Source: Rhizophagus clarus (Eukaryota; Glomeromycota; Glomeromycetes; Glomerales; Glomeraceae). From it: 64,000 nt of DNA. Under the pieces are notes generated by a model, which saw nothing but the letters and a program-made list of their open reading frames with translations, did not search any database and was not told the DNA's origin. The first letter of the stretch is position 1, and each line of letters begins with the position of its first letter. Positions 9,827-21,255 of this stretch are shown here, one piece after another. The stretch lies in NCBI GenBank assembly GCA_015698045.1, contig BLAL01000046.1, positions 436,501 to 500,500 of the forward strand. The letters run 5' to 3'. The translations under genes were made by a program, and so were the position numbers.

Positions 9827-12800
9827 TTGATTCTGAATGATGTTTGCCCCAGTTCAAAAACATGTGAATACCCTACAATATTACTAACAAAAGGTATTTT
9901 ATCTTCTGAATTGCAATATGGCATATTTGCACGAAATTGGTGGTTTCCAAAAAATAAAAAAAAATGTAAAAAACACCTCTTCTCAACAATTAATTGTACC
10001 TTTTCGGCTTCATTTGCGTATTTCCTGTGAGCTTAATGGAAAAAATTTTATTATTTCTATCGTTCAAAACACTACAAGTCCATTTGAACCAGGATTTGTT
10101 TGTACATGCAAAGGAAAAAGTACTGAAATCTCGTCATCTGCTTCTTCAGCAATAACTACTTTATATCAAGAAATTTTTGGTAAAAGAACTGAATACTCTG
10201 GACCAGCAATAATAGGATTTTATAATGATCAAATCACAGAAAGGTTAACGCAAGATATAACATTTTTTCCAATATATATCAAAATACAATCATTTTTAAT
10301 TGTAGTGTCAAATATTGGTTATTTAAAAAATAATGGATGTCATAGTGCAGGAAATGGTTTTATTTCTTCAATTCTAACAAAATTTTAAGGAAAATATTTT
10401 TTGTTTGACAACGAATTGAAAATAACACCTGTATACTTAGAATTTATCATGAATCAAATATAGTAGCTCAATTTGAGGATGAAACTCCAACTGGCGTGTG
10501 GAAAAAAAGTGGTATTAATAAAAATTTGATGGGATTGATTTATTTGGAATAACGCATTCATCTGTACAAACTATTTTACAAAACCCACCTAAAAATAACA
10601 TTCTTCGTATATGCACAGTGGATGAATGGAATAATTTTGAGATTTTACAGCAAGCATTTGGTCGTCATATTAAATCTAGAAAAATTGGAAAAACGGCATT
10701 ATTGGATAATTGGCAAAGTTTATTTATTGGTTGGTTATCTCAAGAAAGTACAATTATTCAAATTCCAAAGGCATTGCAGAATATCTACCCCGTTGATTAT
10801 CAACTTCATCATAAAGAATTATGTGCATGAAAAGCTATGTTTATAGCTTGTGGGTGTACTAATGTTACACCTTTTGAAGAGAAGGAATCAAATATTGTAT
10901 TTTGGAGTAGAGCAACGGATCCAAGTGCTGATAAAGAGACTTTATTGAATTTATATAATGCCGGAAAACTTTGTTTAAAAGTAATTCTCCAATAATTATA
11001 GATAAGAGTGTGGATTTTTGGAAAAGTTCCAAATGTGCCTTGGATAATAATAAACGTGGTATAGATGGAAAAATAAGAATTTTATCAATAATAGCAGGAA
11101 ACTTCCGTTATGATGATCATCGTGAAAAACTTCAGGTATAAAATTATTATTTTGAGCAATTCACTAACTTTTTTTTGCTCCTGACAATTTTTTCTTTACC
11201 TTTTTCACTCTTGATCGGGTTCCTTCATCTCCTTTTACTTCTGATCAGGTTTCTTTGTCTTCTTTCGCTTCTGGTTGTTCTTTCATCTCATTTTGCTCCT
11301 GATCAGTTTTCTTCATTTCTTTTCGCTTCTTATCAGTTTCCTTTCATTTCCCTTCACTCCTGATTGGTTTCCTTCGTCTCTTTTTGCTTCTGATTGGGTT
11401 TCTTATCTACTTTTGCTCCTGTTCAGTTCTTTTTATTTCCTTTTGCTCCTCATCAATTTCCTTCACTCCTGATCAGTTTCTCTTGTCTCCTTTCGTTCCT
11501 GATCAGTTTTTCTTTATCTGCTTTCATCCATAATCGATTTCTTTTATTTCCTTTCACTCCTTAATCTGCTTTCGTTCCTTTGTCTTTTTTTCATCCTTGA
11601 TTATTTTTTATTATATAGGTTAGCCCTAATACTATAAATTCAGCGCGCAAATATGTTAGAATTAATGGCCCAGGTGCAATAGCTATTGTAAAACTGAAAC
11701 AAAAAATTCATCGTATGTCTGAAATTAAAGAAAGAGAATTTGAATTATTTTTTCAGGACAAAAGTAATGTAACCTTGAGTTCATATAAAGTTGATTTCAA
11801 AACTAATTTGCCAATATTATATTTGCAAGACCAAAAAGAAGCATTATTGACCAAATTTGAAGAAACATAACCAAATGGAATGAAAAAAACTTCATTTATG
11901 GCACGATTAGCTGATTGTGGTCATATTAAATATTGAGAAGACCTGGGTGGATTGTGCTTAATATGTAATGATTATGGATTTGAAGCTTTTCAAGATCTAA
12001 TAGCAATTAACACTTTTAATGACTGAAAAAAATTGGTAAATATTTTTTGTATTTGAATAAATCTTATCAGAAAACCCAAGAAACTAATAACAACTAATTT
12101 TTTGCTTATTAGGATGGTGTCATTAGTCGTATAGAAAATTTGAGAAGGCATATGAAAAGAAATTTTTAAAGAGAATTAGTAATTAATCAAGATGGCACTG
12201 TATCGCATGATGAATGCATAAAATTTTGCCTATTATATGCATTTGGAGAATGCAAATATCATCATACTTCATATTGTACTGAGTGTGATGAATTTTTTTG
12301 AATTTTTTAATTTTTTGAACACACATGTCTCTTCTGAACAAAAAAATAAACCTTGATCAAATTAAAGAAAAACTCAAATATTACCTGTCCCATCAAGCTT
12401 GAAAAGTATATTTAAATACACAGTTCAAATCATCTTTGGCGCAACTTGATAAGGATGGTGCAATAATTGTAGTAGATTATAAAATGAGGATTCTACCAAA
12501 GTCCGCATGTGAAACTAAAGAACAATTTTTTGAGAAGAGGGGCTGGACCCTTCATACAATTCTTATATTTACAAAAAAAGATGATGAATTGAAATTAGAT
12601 GTACGTGCATATGATCATTGATTTACAGATATAAAGCAGGACGCGTGGTTTACTGCATCCTCTTTTGAGGCAGTTTTTGGATCAATAGAAAAAAAGCCAC
12701 AATGGATATGTGTCATCTCTGATAATGGTCCTCATTATCATAATTCTGAGCTGATGTCAATTGTTGCACATTGGTATGATTGGTACCAAATACAAGTTCG

Positions 12801-14006
12801 TAGTTGGTTGTTTTTAGAACCTGGTGAGGCAAAAACGACCATTGATTTTCATCATGCTTCAGTAAGTTTTTCAATTATTTAAAATGTTATAAAAATTTTT
12901 TAATTACGTACATTCCTTTTAATTTTAGATCTCACATGCAATAAAACGTTATGTTCGAATTGGATATGATATAAAAAGAGGCCAAAATATAGTAAAGGTG
13001 GGAAAGAATCTTGCTGGTACATATTTTGCAAATATTGAGCCAAATAGAAATGAAAATAACGAAAATTCTGGACAAATAAGTAATAATACAAAGAAAAAAA
13101 AGAAACCTAAGGTCAAAACAATTCCAGTTATTTCAAAATATTTTTATTGGGAATGGCCTATTTAAGGACCATTGGCTGGCTTTATTCAAGCTCGTTCTCT
13201 TCCACACATTGGCCCTTGGTCTCGATTTTCTCCAGCTGAAATTTCTGATTTGTGAGATGGTTCTATTGTGCAGCCACAACCTACTTTATCAGTACACACT
13301 CAGGCAACTTCAACCTGGACAATACCCATACCTCAATTGAATGGTATTGATTTTTTAATCATTTTGACATATTATTTCACAATAGGCATATTATTTTATA
13401 TTTAATGACAATGTAATTGGTAAGAAAAAATTGCATTACACAATGTGATTTTACAGTTACCTGATGTCTTTCATCACTATAGATATCACAGATCAGCCAA
13501 ATAATCAAAGTAATACTGAAACCAATTTGCGTAAGTATTAGATATGTCTGATTATATTTTTATAAATGAAATACTAACATAATTATCTTAGCTAATATAA
13601 ATAGAGATCCAAATTGGCAGCATCCTATTGCGAAGTAAGCATTGAACGTAAATACTCTTTTTAGTAACACTTATTGATGTTTTTTTTCATAAGTTCGATA
13701 GATGAAGATTTTCAGTTGTTAAAAGGGTGGGCACTAAAACAGAACCAAATTTTTGGAGGAAAGGGAAGTGGAAAAAGAATGACAAAGAAGATCAAAAGTT
13801 TGTTAGAACTGTTTTTTTTGAATGGTAATATAAATCCCTAAGATAAACTCAATGCGCAAGAAATGCATGATGAGTTGGTAAAATATGTGGAAACAGAAGA
13901 AATTGAAGAGCAGGACGTACCAAAAGTTTCTACAATTCAAGGTTGGATTAGTAGACATGCAGCGGCATTAAAGTATCAAGCTACAGAAGCGGCACTCACA
14001 AAATAA
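9827..14006 (+). pseudogene. decayed transposase of the TTAA element, family not recognised
   Basis: Coding pieces run from about 9827 to the TAA at 14004-14006, with several GT-AG introns (for example 11136-11618, and one between about 12038 and 12113). Many in-frame stops (TGA near 10828, 11935, 12025 and 12619; TAA near 11868) and frameshifts break it. A catalytic core of the DDE kind is suggested by VVDYKM near 12470, SDNGPHYHNSELM near 12717 and LEPGEAKTTIDFHHA near 12820; the three acidic residues are my inference. Downstream are NLAGTYFANIEPNRNENN, a lysine-rich stretch, and a last segment with GGKGSGKRMTKKI. Most stops are TGA at places where Trp or Arg is plausible. I cannot name the superfamily. 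The TTAA flanks favour piggyBac/Kolobok/Sola-like enzymes. Confidence 0.7.
11160..11600 (+). repeat. pyrimidine-rich minisatellite inside a transposase intron
   Basis: Irregular tandem units of roughly 30-36 bases built from TTTTGCTCCTGATCAGTTTC-like text fill most of the intron 11136-11618. The two frames here, rich in Leu, Phe and Ser, are by-products of the repeat. The GATCAG core recurs in most units. Confidence 0.75.
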
Positions 14007-14392
14007 TAGTCCCTAAATTTACCATTAATAGCATTACAGAAAAAAAAAAATACACTTGAAAAAGCTTTCATTCGATCATAAAAACATATATTTATTATAA
14101 AATTTTTATTACATAAATAAAAAAACTTGTAAAAATTTTGAAATTCGTGCGTAATAATTATAAAACTGTATATAATAATAAGCTGGAATGGCGACTTCCT
14201 CCAAAGTAAACTTGATGAATTATCTAGTTACGATGAATTTTTAACTTGTTCACGGTTCATGTTTATAATTGGTAAAGTCATTGTTACATTTTAAATGGGA
14301 CAAAATAGGAGCCGAAATATGTGGAATGACGTCACTTATAATTGGATCTGCGACATTAATTTTGTATCACTGAGTGGCGGATCGGCAATTAA

Positions 14393-14669
14393 ATGTTAAG
14401 AATTGAAAATATTACTGTAAGATCAAAGTTATACTTGTATAGATGGTAGTTTGTTATATTATTTAAACAAAAAATGATCAGCACATGAAAAAAAACAATT
14501 AATATCATGATTAAAATAGAATCTACTTTATTATATTTTTTTTTCATTAACAAATACATTGGAGTCAATTGGCAAAAAAAAAAATATAATACATTAATTA
14601 TCATTTCATTAAAACAACAGCAATTCGAAATGCCGTGATGGGAACAAAGTATTCCACAAACTGCAAGTT
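14393..14669. other. intergenic between TTAA element and channel gene
   Basis: A short AT-rich spacer that contains the presumed 3' end of the minus-strand channel gene. No separate feature seen. Confidence 0.35.
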
Positions 14670-15445
14670 CTAATTCACTTTTGATAATAATCCCATAATA
14701 TTTTCCAATTTTTTTTCAATATTATCCATTTTTTCTTTAAGTTCTCGTGGAAGCTCTTCTTTCGTTTGCTCTACTAGTTTATTATCTTTCTTATCCTTTA
14801 CTCCAATATATTTTATAATACTTTCTATTTGTTGTTTAAGCTCAACATTTTGTTTTGTAAGCTCTTCTAGTTTATTATTTTTTTCTTGCTTATTATCATC
14901 AGGAAATATAACCAATTTTTTCAATCTCTCACTGATAATTGGAGGATGATTAAACACAGTCATATAATTATCAATTGCATTAATTAATTCACGAATCTCA
15001 GCAACAGGTATATTATAATAACTTAAAATAATTAAATATATTAATAATCTACACAAAAATAAATTAGCAGATTATAGTAATTAATACTTACATCCAATCT
15101 GGAAACCATTTCTTGTTATTACGTTGCCATGGCAACATATAAAATAATTCAATCTCCATAATAATCTTTAAAAGAAAGTAAAAGTGTTATTTAGTAAACA
15201 AAATTGATATAATCAACAATGTAAAAAATGGTTACCCGTGCTTTATGAAGTAAAAATTCTTTTTCATCGATACAATTTTGAATTGTTAGGTTGAGTAATC
15301 CAATTAATATATTCAAAAGGTAGATTGTAGTGGAAAATGTAAAAGAAACCAATAAAAAGGTCATAATAGAATGTTCACGATAAGTAAATGATGAAAAAGG
15401 TCCGGAATCACCTATAAATTATATTAAAAGTTATTAAAATATTTG

Positions 15446-15470
15446 TTTTTTTTTTTTTTTTTTTTTTTTT
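15446..15470. repeat. T25 homopolymer in an intron of the channel gene
   Basis: Twenty-five uninterrupted T on the plus strand (A on the coding strand), inside the intron that follows the pore-loop exon. Likely length-variable and error-prone in sequencing. Confidence 0.9.
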
Positions 15471-17035
15471 GAAAAAAAATGGTTTATAAACAAAAAGTAA
15501 ATGATTACCAGTGAGGAGTTTATATACTGCTAAAAGTGAAGTGGGGAACCAATTAAACAAATTTGTATTTGAATCAGGTTCTTGAACTATTGTTGTAGTA
15601 TTATTTATAGTTCCATCTGGATTAACAAAATCATATTTGGTTGCAAGATTCTGTGGATCATTATCATCATTAATACTATTTGATCTTAGAGCAATAAAAA
15701 ATGCTTGAGCATATCCGAATATCATAAAAAATAAGGGAACTGTAAGTGGAAAAATGGTTTTTTGAACACTTATTATTATGGAAAAATGAATTCCAAACAT
15801 TTTAAATGCTCTAAAAAATGTTAAAAATTTAAAAGTCAAAAATAAAATAGACACTATTATAAGTAAAAGTGGTGGGCTTTTATTAATAAGCCAAATAGTG
15901 GATGTATTAATAGGTGAAATATATGTCGCTAAATCTATTGATGATTAAATCAAGTTAATTGTGTTTAAATGTAAAGCAATTAAATAAATATTACTTACCA
16001 ATTAAATTCCATAAATCATTAAAATAAAGTTTATAATTCCATAGACATTGTCGAATTTCAAAAATTAAAAATATTGAGCCAAATGTAATGGAAATTATAT
16101 AAAGTAATTTAAAATAAAAATCAGGGATAGACTTTTGTTCTAATGTAGAAGCTAATGAAAAACAAATATAAAAAATCATATAAAATTGCCAGATAATAGA
16201 ATAGTAAACTCTTCCAAAAGCTTCCCATTTATAATCTACAATTGCAGCAAAATTCCACGAATTATAAAACTGATTACTATCTATATTACAAAATAGAATA
16301 GATTTTGGTTTATATAAAAATTCATTCCAAATACTATTACTTTTTGGTATCATCATGATTATTTTTAGTACTGTGATCATTTTTTTTAATATTGTGATTA
16401 TTTTTAATTTGATAGAGTGATTATTTTCAGTCTCATGATTCTCATGATCATTATATTTGGAGTCATCATGGTATACACAAATTTGAGGAAATGGAACAAT
16501 GAAACTGACTGTTTGGATTTCTTCCTCTTTTCCTAGTAAATACCGAGATAATCCTTTATATAATGTTAAAATAAACTTAGAATTGTTATCATCCATCTTT
16601 GATTCTTTAATGTAAATATCTGTGTATGTATGAGAATTACTGTATAAAGAATATCCAATGTCATTACAATAAGGAGATAACATAATAGAAGTGCATGAGA
16701 TATATTTGATTATGAAATCAGGATAACGATCACACAATTTTGGTAAGTTTAAACTAATGATGGTCATGTAATTTTCGGAATAATTTTGAGTTGATCCAAT
16801 AATTTTTAGAACAACATCATCGTATTGTTCTTCAATTGCTATTTTTAACATTTCAGCTCCAAATTTTGACGATAAAAAATTATCATTTATAACTTCATCG
16901 ATTATGCTCTTTCTATCCGTTTCACGTAATTCTATAAATTTTGGAAATGGTATTGAGTGTTTCGAATCATCAAATTCATTTTCTAAAATTCTTTCAATGA
17001 GTATATTGTAATCATTGCCACAATCTTTTTTGAAT

Positions 17036-17685
17036 CCCTATAAAAAATAAATGTCCGGAAAATGTTATCAAAAATGTCCAGAAAATGTCCGGAATAAATC
17101 TGATGTGTCCGGAAAATGTCCACTTTTTTGGTACATGTCTGACACACTTCTGATACTTAAAATTTTGACATGTCCTAACTTTATCCTGAATTCGTCCAGT
17201 ATTTGTTCGGTATAAAATTTTGGACAAATTCTGGACAGTTAAACCTGGACAAATTCTGGACATAGTAAAAAAACGAGATAGACAAATTCCGGACATGAAA
17301 AAGTTCAGGACAAATTCTGGATACTATTTCCAAAAAAGGATAAATTAATTTTGTAAAAAAATGCAAAAAGCACAAAACTGACATTCAAAACCTTTTCTGT
17401 CGTACTAATTAAAATTGCAGAGCAGGCAAAAATACTATATATTTATGATATAAAAATTTTGGGTTAAGGAATAATGATGATCATCTATCCATTGATCATC
17501 TTTTGTGGCAAAATTTTACGAAAATACATTTCTGGACAATTTCAGGACAAATTCCTAATATCCCGAAAATGCAGTGTTTTTGGAACAGTTTCCGGACACA
17601 CAGTGTCCAGAATTTCCGGACAATATTTTAGAATTTTTTTCCGGACATTTTCTGGACATTATCCGGACACTTATTTTTTATAGGG
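17036..17685. mobile_element. CCCTA-ended TCCGGA-rich transposon, copy 2, inside the channel gene
   Basis: Ends CCCTATAAAAAATAAATGTC (left) and CCCTATAAAAAATAAGTGTC (read from the right) differ by one base over the first 20. The triplet AAT flanks both sides (17033-17035, 17686-17688). The interior has the same TCCGGA/TTCTGGACAAA motifs and the same ATGCAAAAAGCACAAAACTG core (near 17360) as the element at 8035. Removing the element and one AAT copy restores an in-frame exon of the channel gene (EKYEKF followed by KKDCGNDYN), so the insertion point is exact. Confidence 0.85.
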
Positions 17686-18300
17686 AATTTTTCATATTTT
17701 TCATAAGTTTCATTCCATTCATTATTATTCCAAAAGTATCGAAGTCTAAACTCATCTTCATTTATTGTGTAAATACTGATTCCATTCATATGAATTAGAC
17801 CAAATCCTGGTTATATAATAGTTTAAATGAGAGTATACTATTGGGAAGAATATTCCGTTTTTCTAGATGTCCGTCATTTTTTTCAATTCCCAAATGATCA
17901 CAATTTTGTTCATCATTATAAAGAACAACTTTACAAATTCCAAGATTTTTAATTTCAACTTCATCTTTTAACACAATCTTTTCAGGCCATTTGGTTAGTG
18001 CAACCTTTTTAATGTCCTCTCGGTCAATGATTTCTTTAAGCATAATTCGTATAATTTTAAAGGTAGGTAAAGTATAAATACTATTTCTGTATATGAACTT
18101 GTGTGATAATTGATGCAATTCATTTTCATCGATTTCGATTCCATTTGTGACACAAACATTTCCATTATCAATGAAAATTTTTTTGTTTAATTTGGTTATC
18201 ACACTTGTTTCATTAAAATCATCGAAAACATCAATTTCATCATAAACTTGATAAGGATCTACAAGTCTACATTCACTACCATAGGCAATGAGTAATCTAT

Positions 18301-18432
18301 CAGAATTATCTTTCAAAGTTATGAATTCAACTCGCCTACTTTCTTCACCTGCGAATAAATTATAATCAGAATTATCTTTCAAAGTTATGAATTCAACTCG
18401 CCTACTATCTTCACCTGCGAATAAATTATAAT
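18301..18432 (-). repeat. 66-bp tandem duplication spanning an intron acceptor
   Basis: Two 66-bp copies (starting at 18301 and 18367) differ at one base in the compared stretch. On the coding strand each contains TTATTCGCAG followed by GTGAAGA, that is, the end of an intron plus the first codons of the next exon. Because 66 is a multiple of three, use of the upstream acceptor adds 22 residues without a frame change. Confidence 0.85.
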
Positions 18433-19475
18433 TAGAATATATAAAAAATCTACCATATCAAAAATATTGTATGTATTGTAAAAGTAATACTCACAATTAT
18501 AAATCAACATTCCATTTTCCATTGAATATATATAAGTACTATCATTTGAAACTGTTGCCAATAACGTTTGATTTTTATTCATTATTATTGGTTTTTTCTG
18601 CTGATAAGTAAATTCATGATATTGTTTTTCTAAATTCATTGTTAATAAATCAAATTGAAGCATTTTACGTAGGTCAACAATTAGAAATAACTTTGTTCGA
18701 TATATAGAACAATCAAATCTAATTTTGTTATTTAAACTTTCGGGTATTTCAATATCATTAATTTGAGAATATTCCCAAGGATCTGTATTTTTTGGTTTAT
18801 CTGCGAAACTGTACTTGTAAATTTTGCGCTCGCTTACTGATACTTTAATTAAATCACCATTAGGAAGGAATCCAATAGCATCTTCACTATTTTTAAGATC
18901 ATCGTGATTACGATGCTTTAGTTAAGAAATCGATCACCATTAGTACGATCACTATTTAAATCAATCAAGCCTACAATTACAATATAAATAATTAATTAAA
19001 ACATAAAATTGGATTATAATATTTTTGAGTCAAAATAAATAAATACCTACAAAGATTAACACGACCATATAACTGATAATAACAAGATTTTTTTACTTAG
19101 TACATATGTGTCTTCTAAGAATTTGTCGTCGATTTGATCAACCTTAAAATAAACATCGGGTTGTGGTGGGCCATTCTCTTCAATGTGAACTGACCATCCA
19201 AGAACTGATTTATATTTTCGACTATAAGTAACAATATAATCATCTGAATCATATTCATTAATGTATTGAGAAACAAAAATTCGACTAATTGATTTCCTAT
19301 GTTTTTCAATTCCGTCTCTATGATTATCAAAAATATCATCCTTCGTTTCTGATGGAATTTCATTTGAAATTTTTATTTTAAAATCTTTTTCATCCATATT
19401 ACAAGAATGAAAGTTTATTTTTAAAATTTACGTAAAAATGTTGCGCATTTTATAGAAAACTGGCGAATTTAAGCA

Positions 19476-19770
19476 TCACGACGAGCAAAATTATTTTTTT
19501 TGACGATAAAGTTGATTTAATTGGATAAAAAAAGTAAAAATTAAATTTCATCATGCATAATGCATATGTATTGTGTTTGGTACAAAATTTTGCGCCAGTG
19601 AGAACAATAGAAAAAAAATTTTTTATTGTAGCTAAATTTTCCATTTATATTAAGCATAATAAAATATGCACGACAAGCAAAATTATTTTTCTTTTTGACG
19701 ATAAAGTTAATTTTATTTAAGTGAACAAAAAAAGTAAAAATTAAAATTCATTATGTATAATATATATGTA
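19476..19770. repeat. imperfect direct repeat, period about 190
   Basis: CACGACGAGCAAAATTATTT and about 80 following bases at 19476-19570 recur as CACGACAAGCAAAATTATTT at 19668-19770 with small indels. This is upstream of the channel gene and has no coding content. Confidence 0.65.
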
Positions 19771-20395
19771 TGTGTCCACCAAAAGCAGTACTGCTATTAT
19801 TCTTCCGTATTCATTAACATCACAAGACACATAGGAATCTACATCGCCATTACGCCATACAGGTTATTTAATGAAACCGATTAAAACCACTTTGTATATT
19901 TGATATTTGACTAGCCTTTTTATAATATATAATTTTATATACAATTTCTCCAAGGAACGTAAAAAAAAATTAGTGGAAGTTTAATCGTATCCATTCTTGA
20001 TCGGAAAATTCGTGTAACAATAATTGACGATCCCAATATTTTAGCCTAGTAATTCAAAATATCATCGGCTTATATGATCTACACTTCTATTTCTTTATTG
20101 TTGTTCTGTGCCCTTGCCTTGTTGGACATTCCTGCTATGGATAATAACAAATCGAGTTAGAAGGGATTATTAGCCACGTTACTCCTTACTCTCGTGTGAT
20201 ACTTTATATGTATAAAACAAACTACGGTACTAGCTCAAAATATTTTGGAACGCATTCCTTATCAGCCAATAGACAAATAACATCAAATAACATTTTTTTT
20301 CTTTGAAGGCTAGACTGGAAGTCTAAAAACAACAAAAAAAGAGACTTTCTTTTAAACGAATCATGATTTTAGTCGATTTCACTTAACATATAATA
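19771..20395. other. intergenic, no gene seen
   Basis: AT-rich sequence without a recognisable frame or element end. Confidence 0.35.
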
Positions 20396-20402
20396 GAATG
20401 GC

Positions 20403-20925
20403 ATACCCCGAGTAATATATATATGGGTAACAAGATTTTCTGCTTAGATACATGCTGTTTATTAGCCACAGTTAGAGATTAGATTTGCTTAAAATTGACA
20501 ATATTTATTTCTAATGTTATATATTTAATTTGCTTATTTTTGCCAGAATTTTTGAAAAGTCATATTAAATTTGGTAAAATTTAATACGAAAATTTGAAGC
20601 AAATTACCCATTGTATTAATATTACACAAATACAATTACATCACGCGCCATGACAAATAGAAACCCCACGTGCTCATCAATTTTTCAACTAATCCTAAAA
20701 ATATGTTCGCTTTGACACAATAATATTATGAAGTATATTTTGGTTGGGATGTTATTCGTAAAAAAAATTTAATTATAATGTCATATGATTAGATTGCTTA
20801 TTTTTGAGCAATTTGTGAAGTTACATATTGAGTTTGCTTATTTATCTTAATAAAAAACCTTGCGTAGAGCTATTATAAAATTTTTGACTTTTCTTGTTAC
20901 CTATATATATATTACTCGGGGTCCT
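20403..20925. mobile_element. MITE with ACCCCGAGTAATATATATAT ends
   Basis: The left end at 20405 reads ACCCCGAGTAATATATATAT, then GGGTAACAAGA. The right end, read inward from 20922, gives the same with one change, then GGTAACAAGA, so the inverted repeat is about 31 bases. The 7-mer GAATGGC flanks the element (20396-20402 and 20926-20932), leaving AT and CCT as extra end bases. There is no coding capacity. The superfamily is undecided between Mutator-like and hAT-like. Confidence 0.78.
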
Positions 20926-21150
20926 GAATGGCTGAAATATCCAATGTATAACGATAATTTTTGAACTTTATTATGTGCCGACAACTTAATTATTTATTGT
21001 ATCTACAACTTCTCTTGCCTTCTTTTTCATTTATTTTTATTTTTATTAATTTGTGCTAACTCCATAATATATTATATCTGTATATATTGCTTTTAAAAGT
21101 TTATTGCAAAATTGATCATTTCAAATACTGGTTTGATTTTCCAATCTACT

Positions 21151-21190
21151 ATCGGATTAACCGTTTTCTGGCATAAATAACGTTTCACCA
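21151..21190 (+). promoter_or_regulatory. conserved upstream block shared by two kinase copies, copy A
   Basis: ATCGGATTAACC, then TTTTC, then GGCATAAATAACGTTTCACC lies about 65 bases upstream of the ATG of the plus-strand kinase pseudogene. The same block is present upstream of the minus-strand paralogue with three or four changes, while the sequence between block and ATG has diverged. It may be a promoter element or simply the less diverged part of the duplication. Confidence 0.35.
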
Positions 21191-21255
21191 GTATTTAATT
21201 AATTATTTATTTTTATCTTTCATATTTATTCAACAAATTATTCATTAACAGTTAA

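Larger units (their letters stand above)
9747..14388. mobile_element. 4.6-kb DNA transposon inserted at TTAA
   Basis: Both ends read TTGCCGATCCGCCACTCA inward (exact over 18 bases) and continue with ACGATACAAAAT on the left against GTGATACAAAAT on the right, a 30-bp terminal inverted repeat with two mismatches. TTAA flanks both ends (9743-9746 and 14389-14392). TTAA target use is known for piggyBac, Kolobok and Sola3-type elements. Inside is one long decayed transposase on the plus strand. The near-identical ends show that the boundaries are right even though the gene has decayed. Confidence 0.87.
14670..19397 (-). pseudogene. beta-propeller/ion-transport channel protein, broken
   Basis: A long minus-strand gene of the WD-like/ion-transport family known from Rhizophagus. 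The start is the ATG at 19395-19397 (MDEKDFKIKISNEIPSE). N-terminal propeller-like blades run to about 17690, then linker, then membrane segments (16250-15990 and 15850-15700). A pore loop NLFNWFPTSLLAVYKLLTG lies at 15540-15500, a last membrane segment near 15380-15280, and a C-terminal coiled coil with KLEELTKQNVELKQQIESI ends at 14670. Introns are GT-AG, for example 15057-15090 and 15955-15990. Damage seen: frameshifts in an A-run near 19090, near 18920 and near 17810, plus a 650-bp transposon inside an exon at 17036-17685. Members would be cation channels of membranes; ion selectivity cannot be read from the sequence. Single-base assembly errors could explain the frameshifts but not the insertion. 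Confidence 0.75.

Noticed and set aside
10828-13260. TGA read as an amino acid in the transposase
   Set aside because: Host genes in the window end normally at TGA or TAA, and the transposase also has TAA stops and frameshifts; decay is the simpler explanation.
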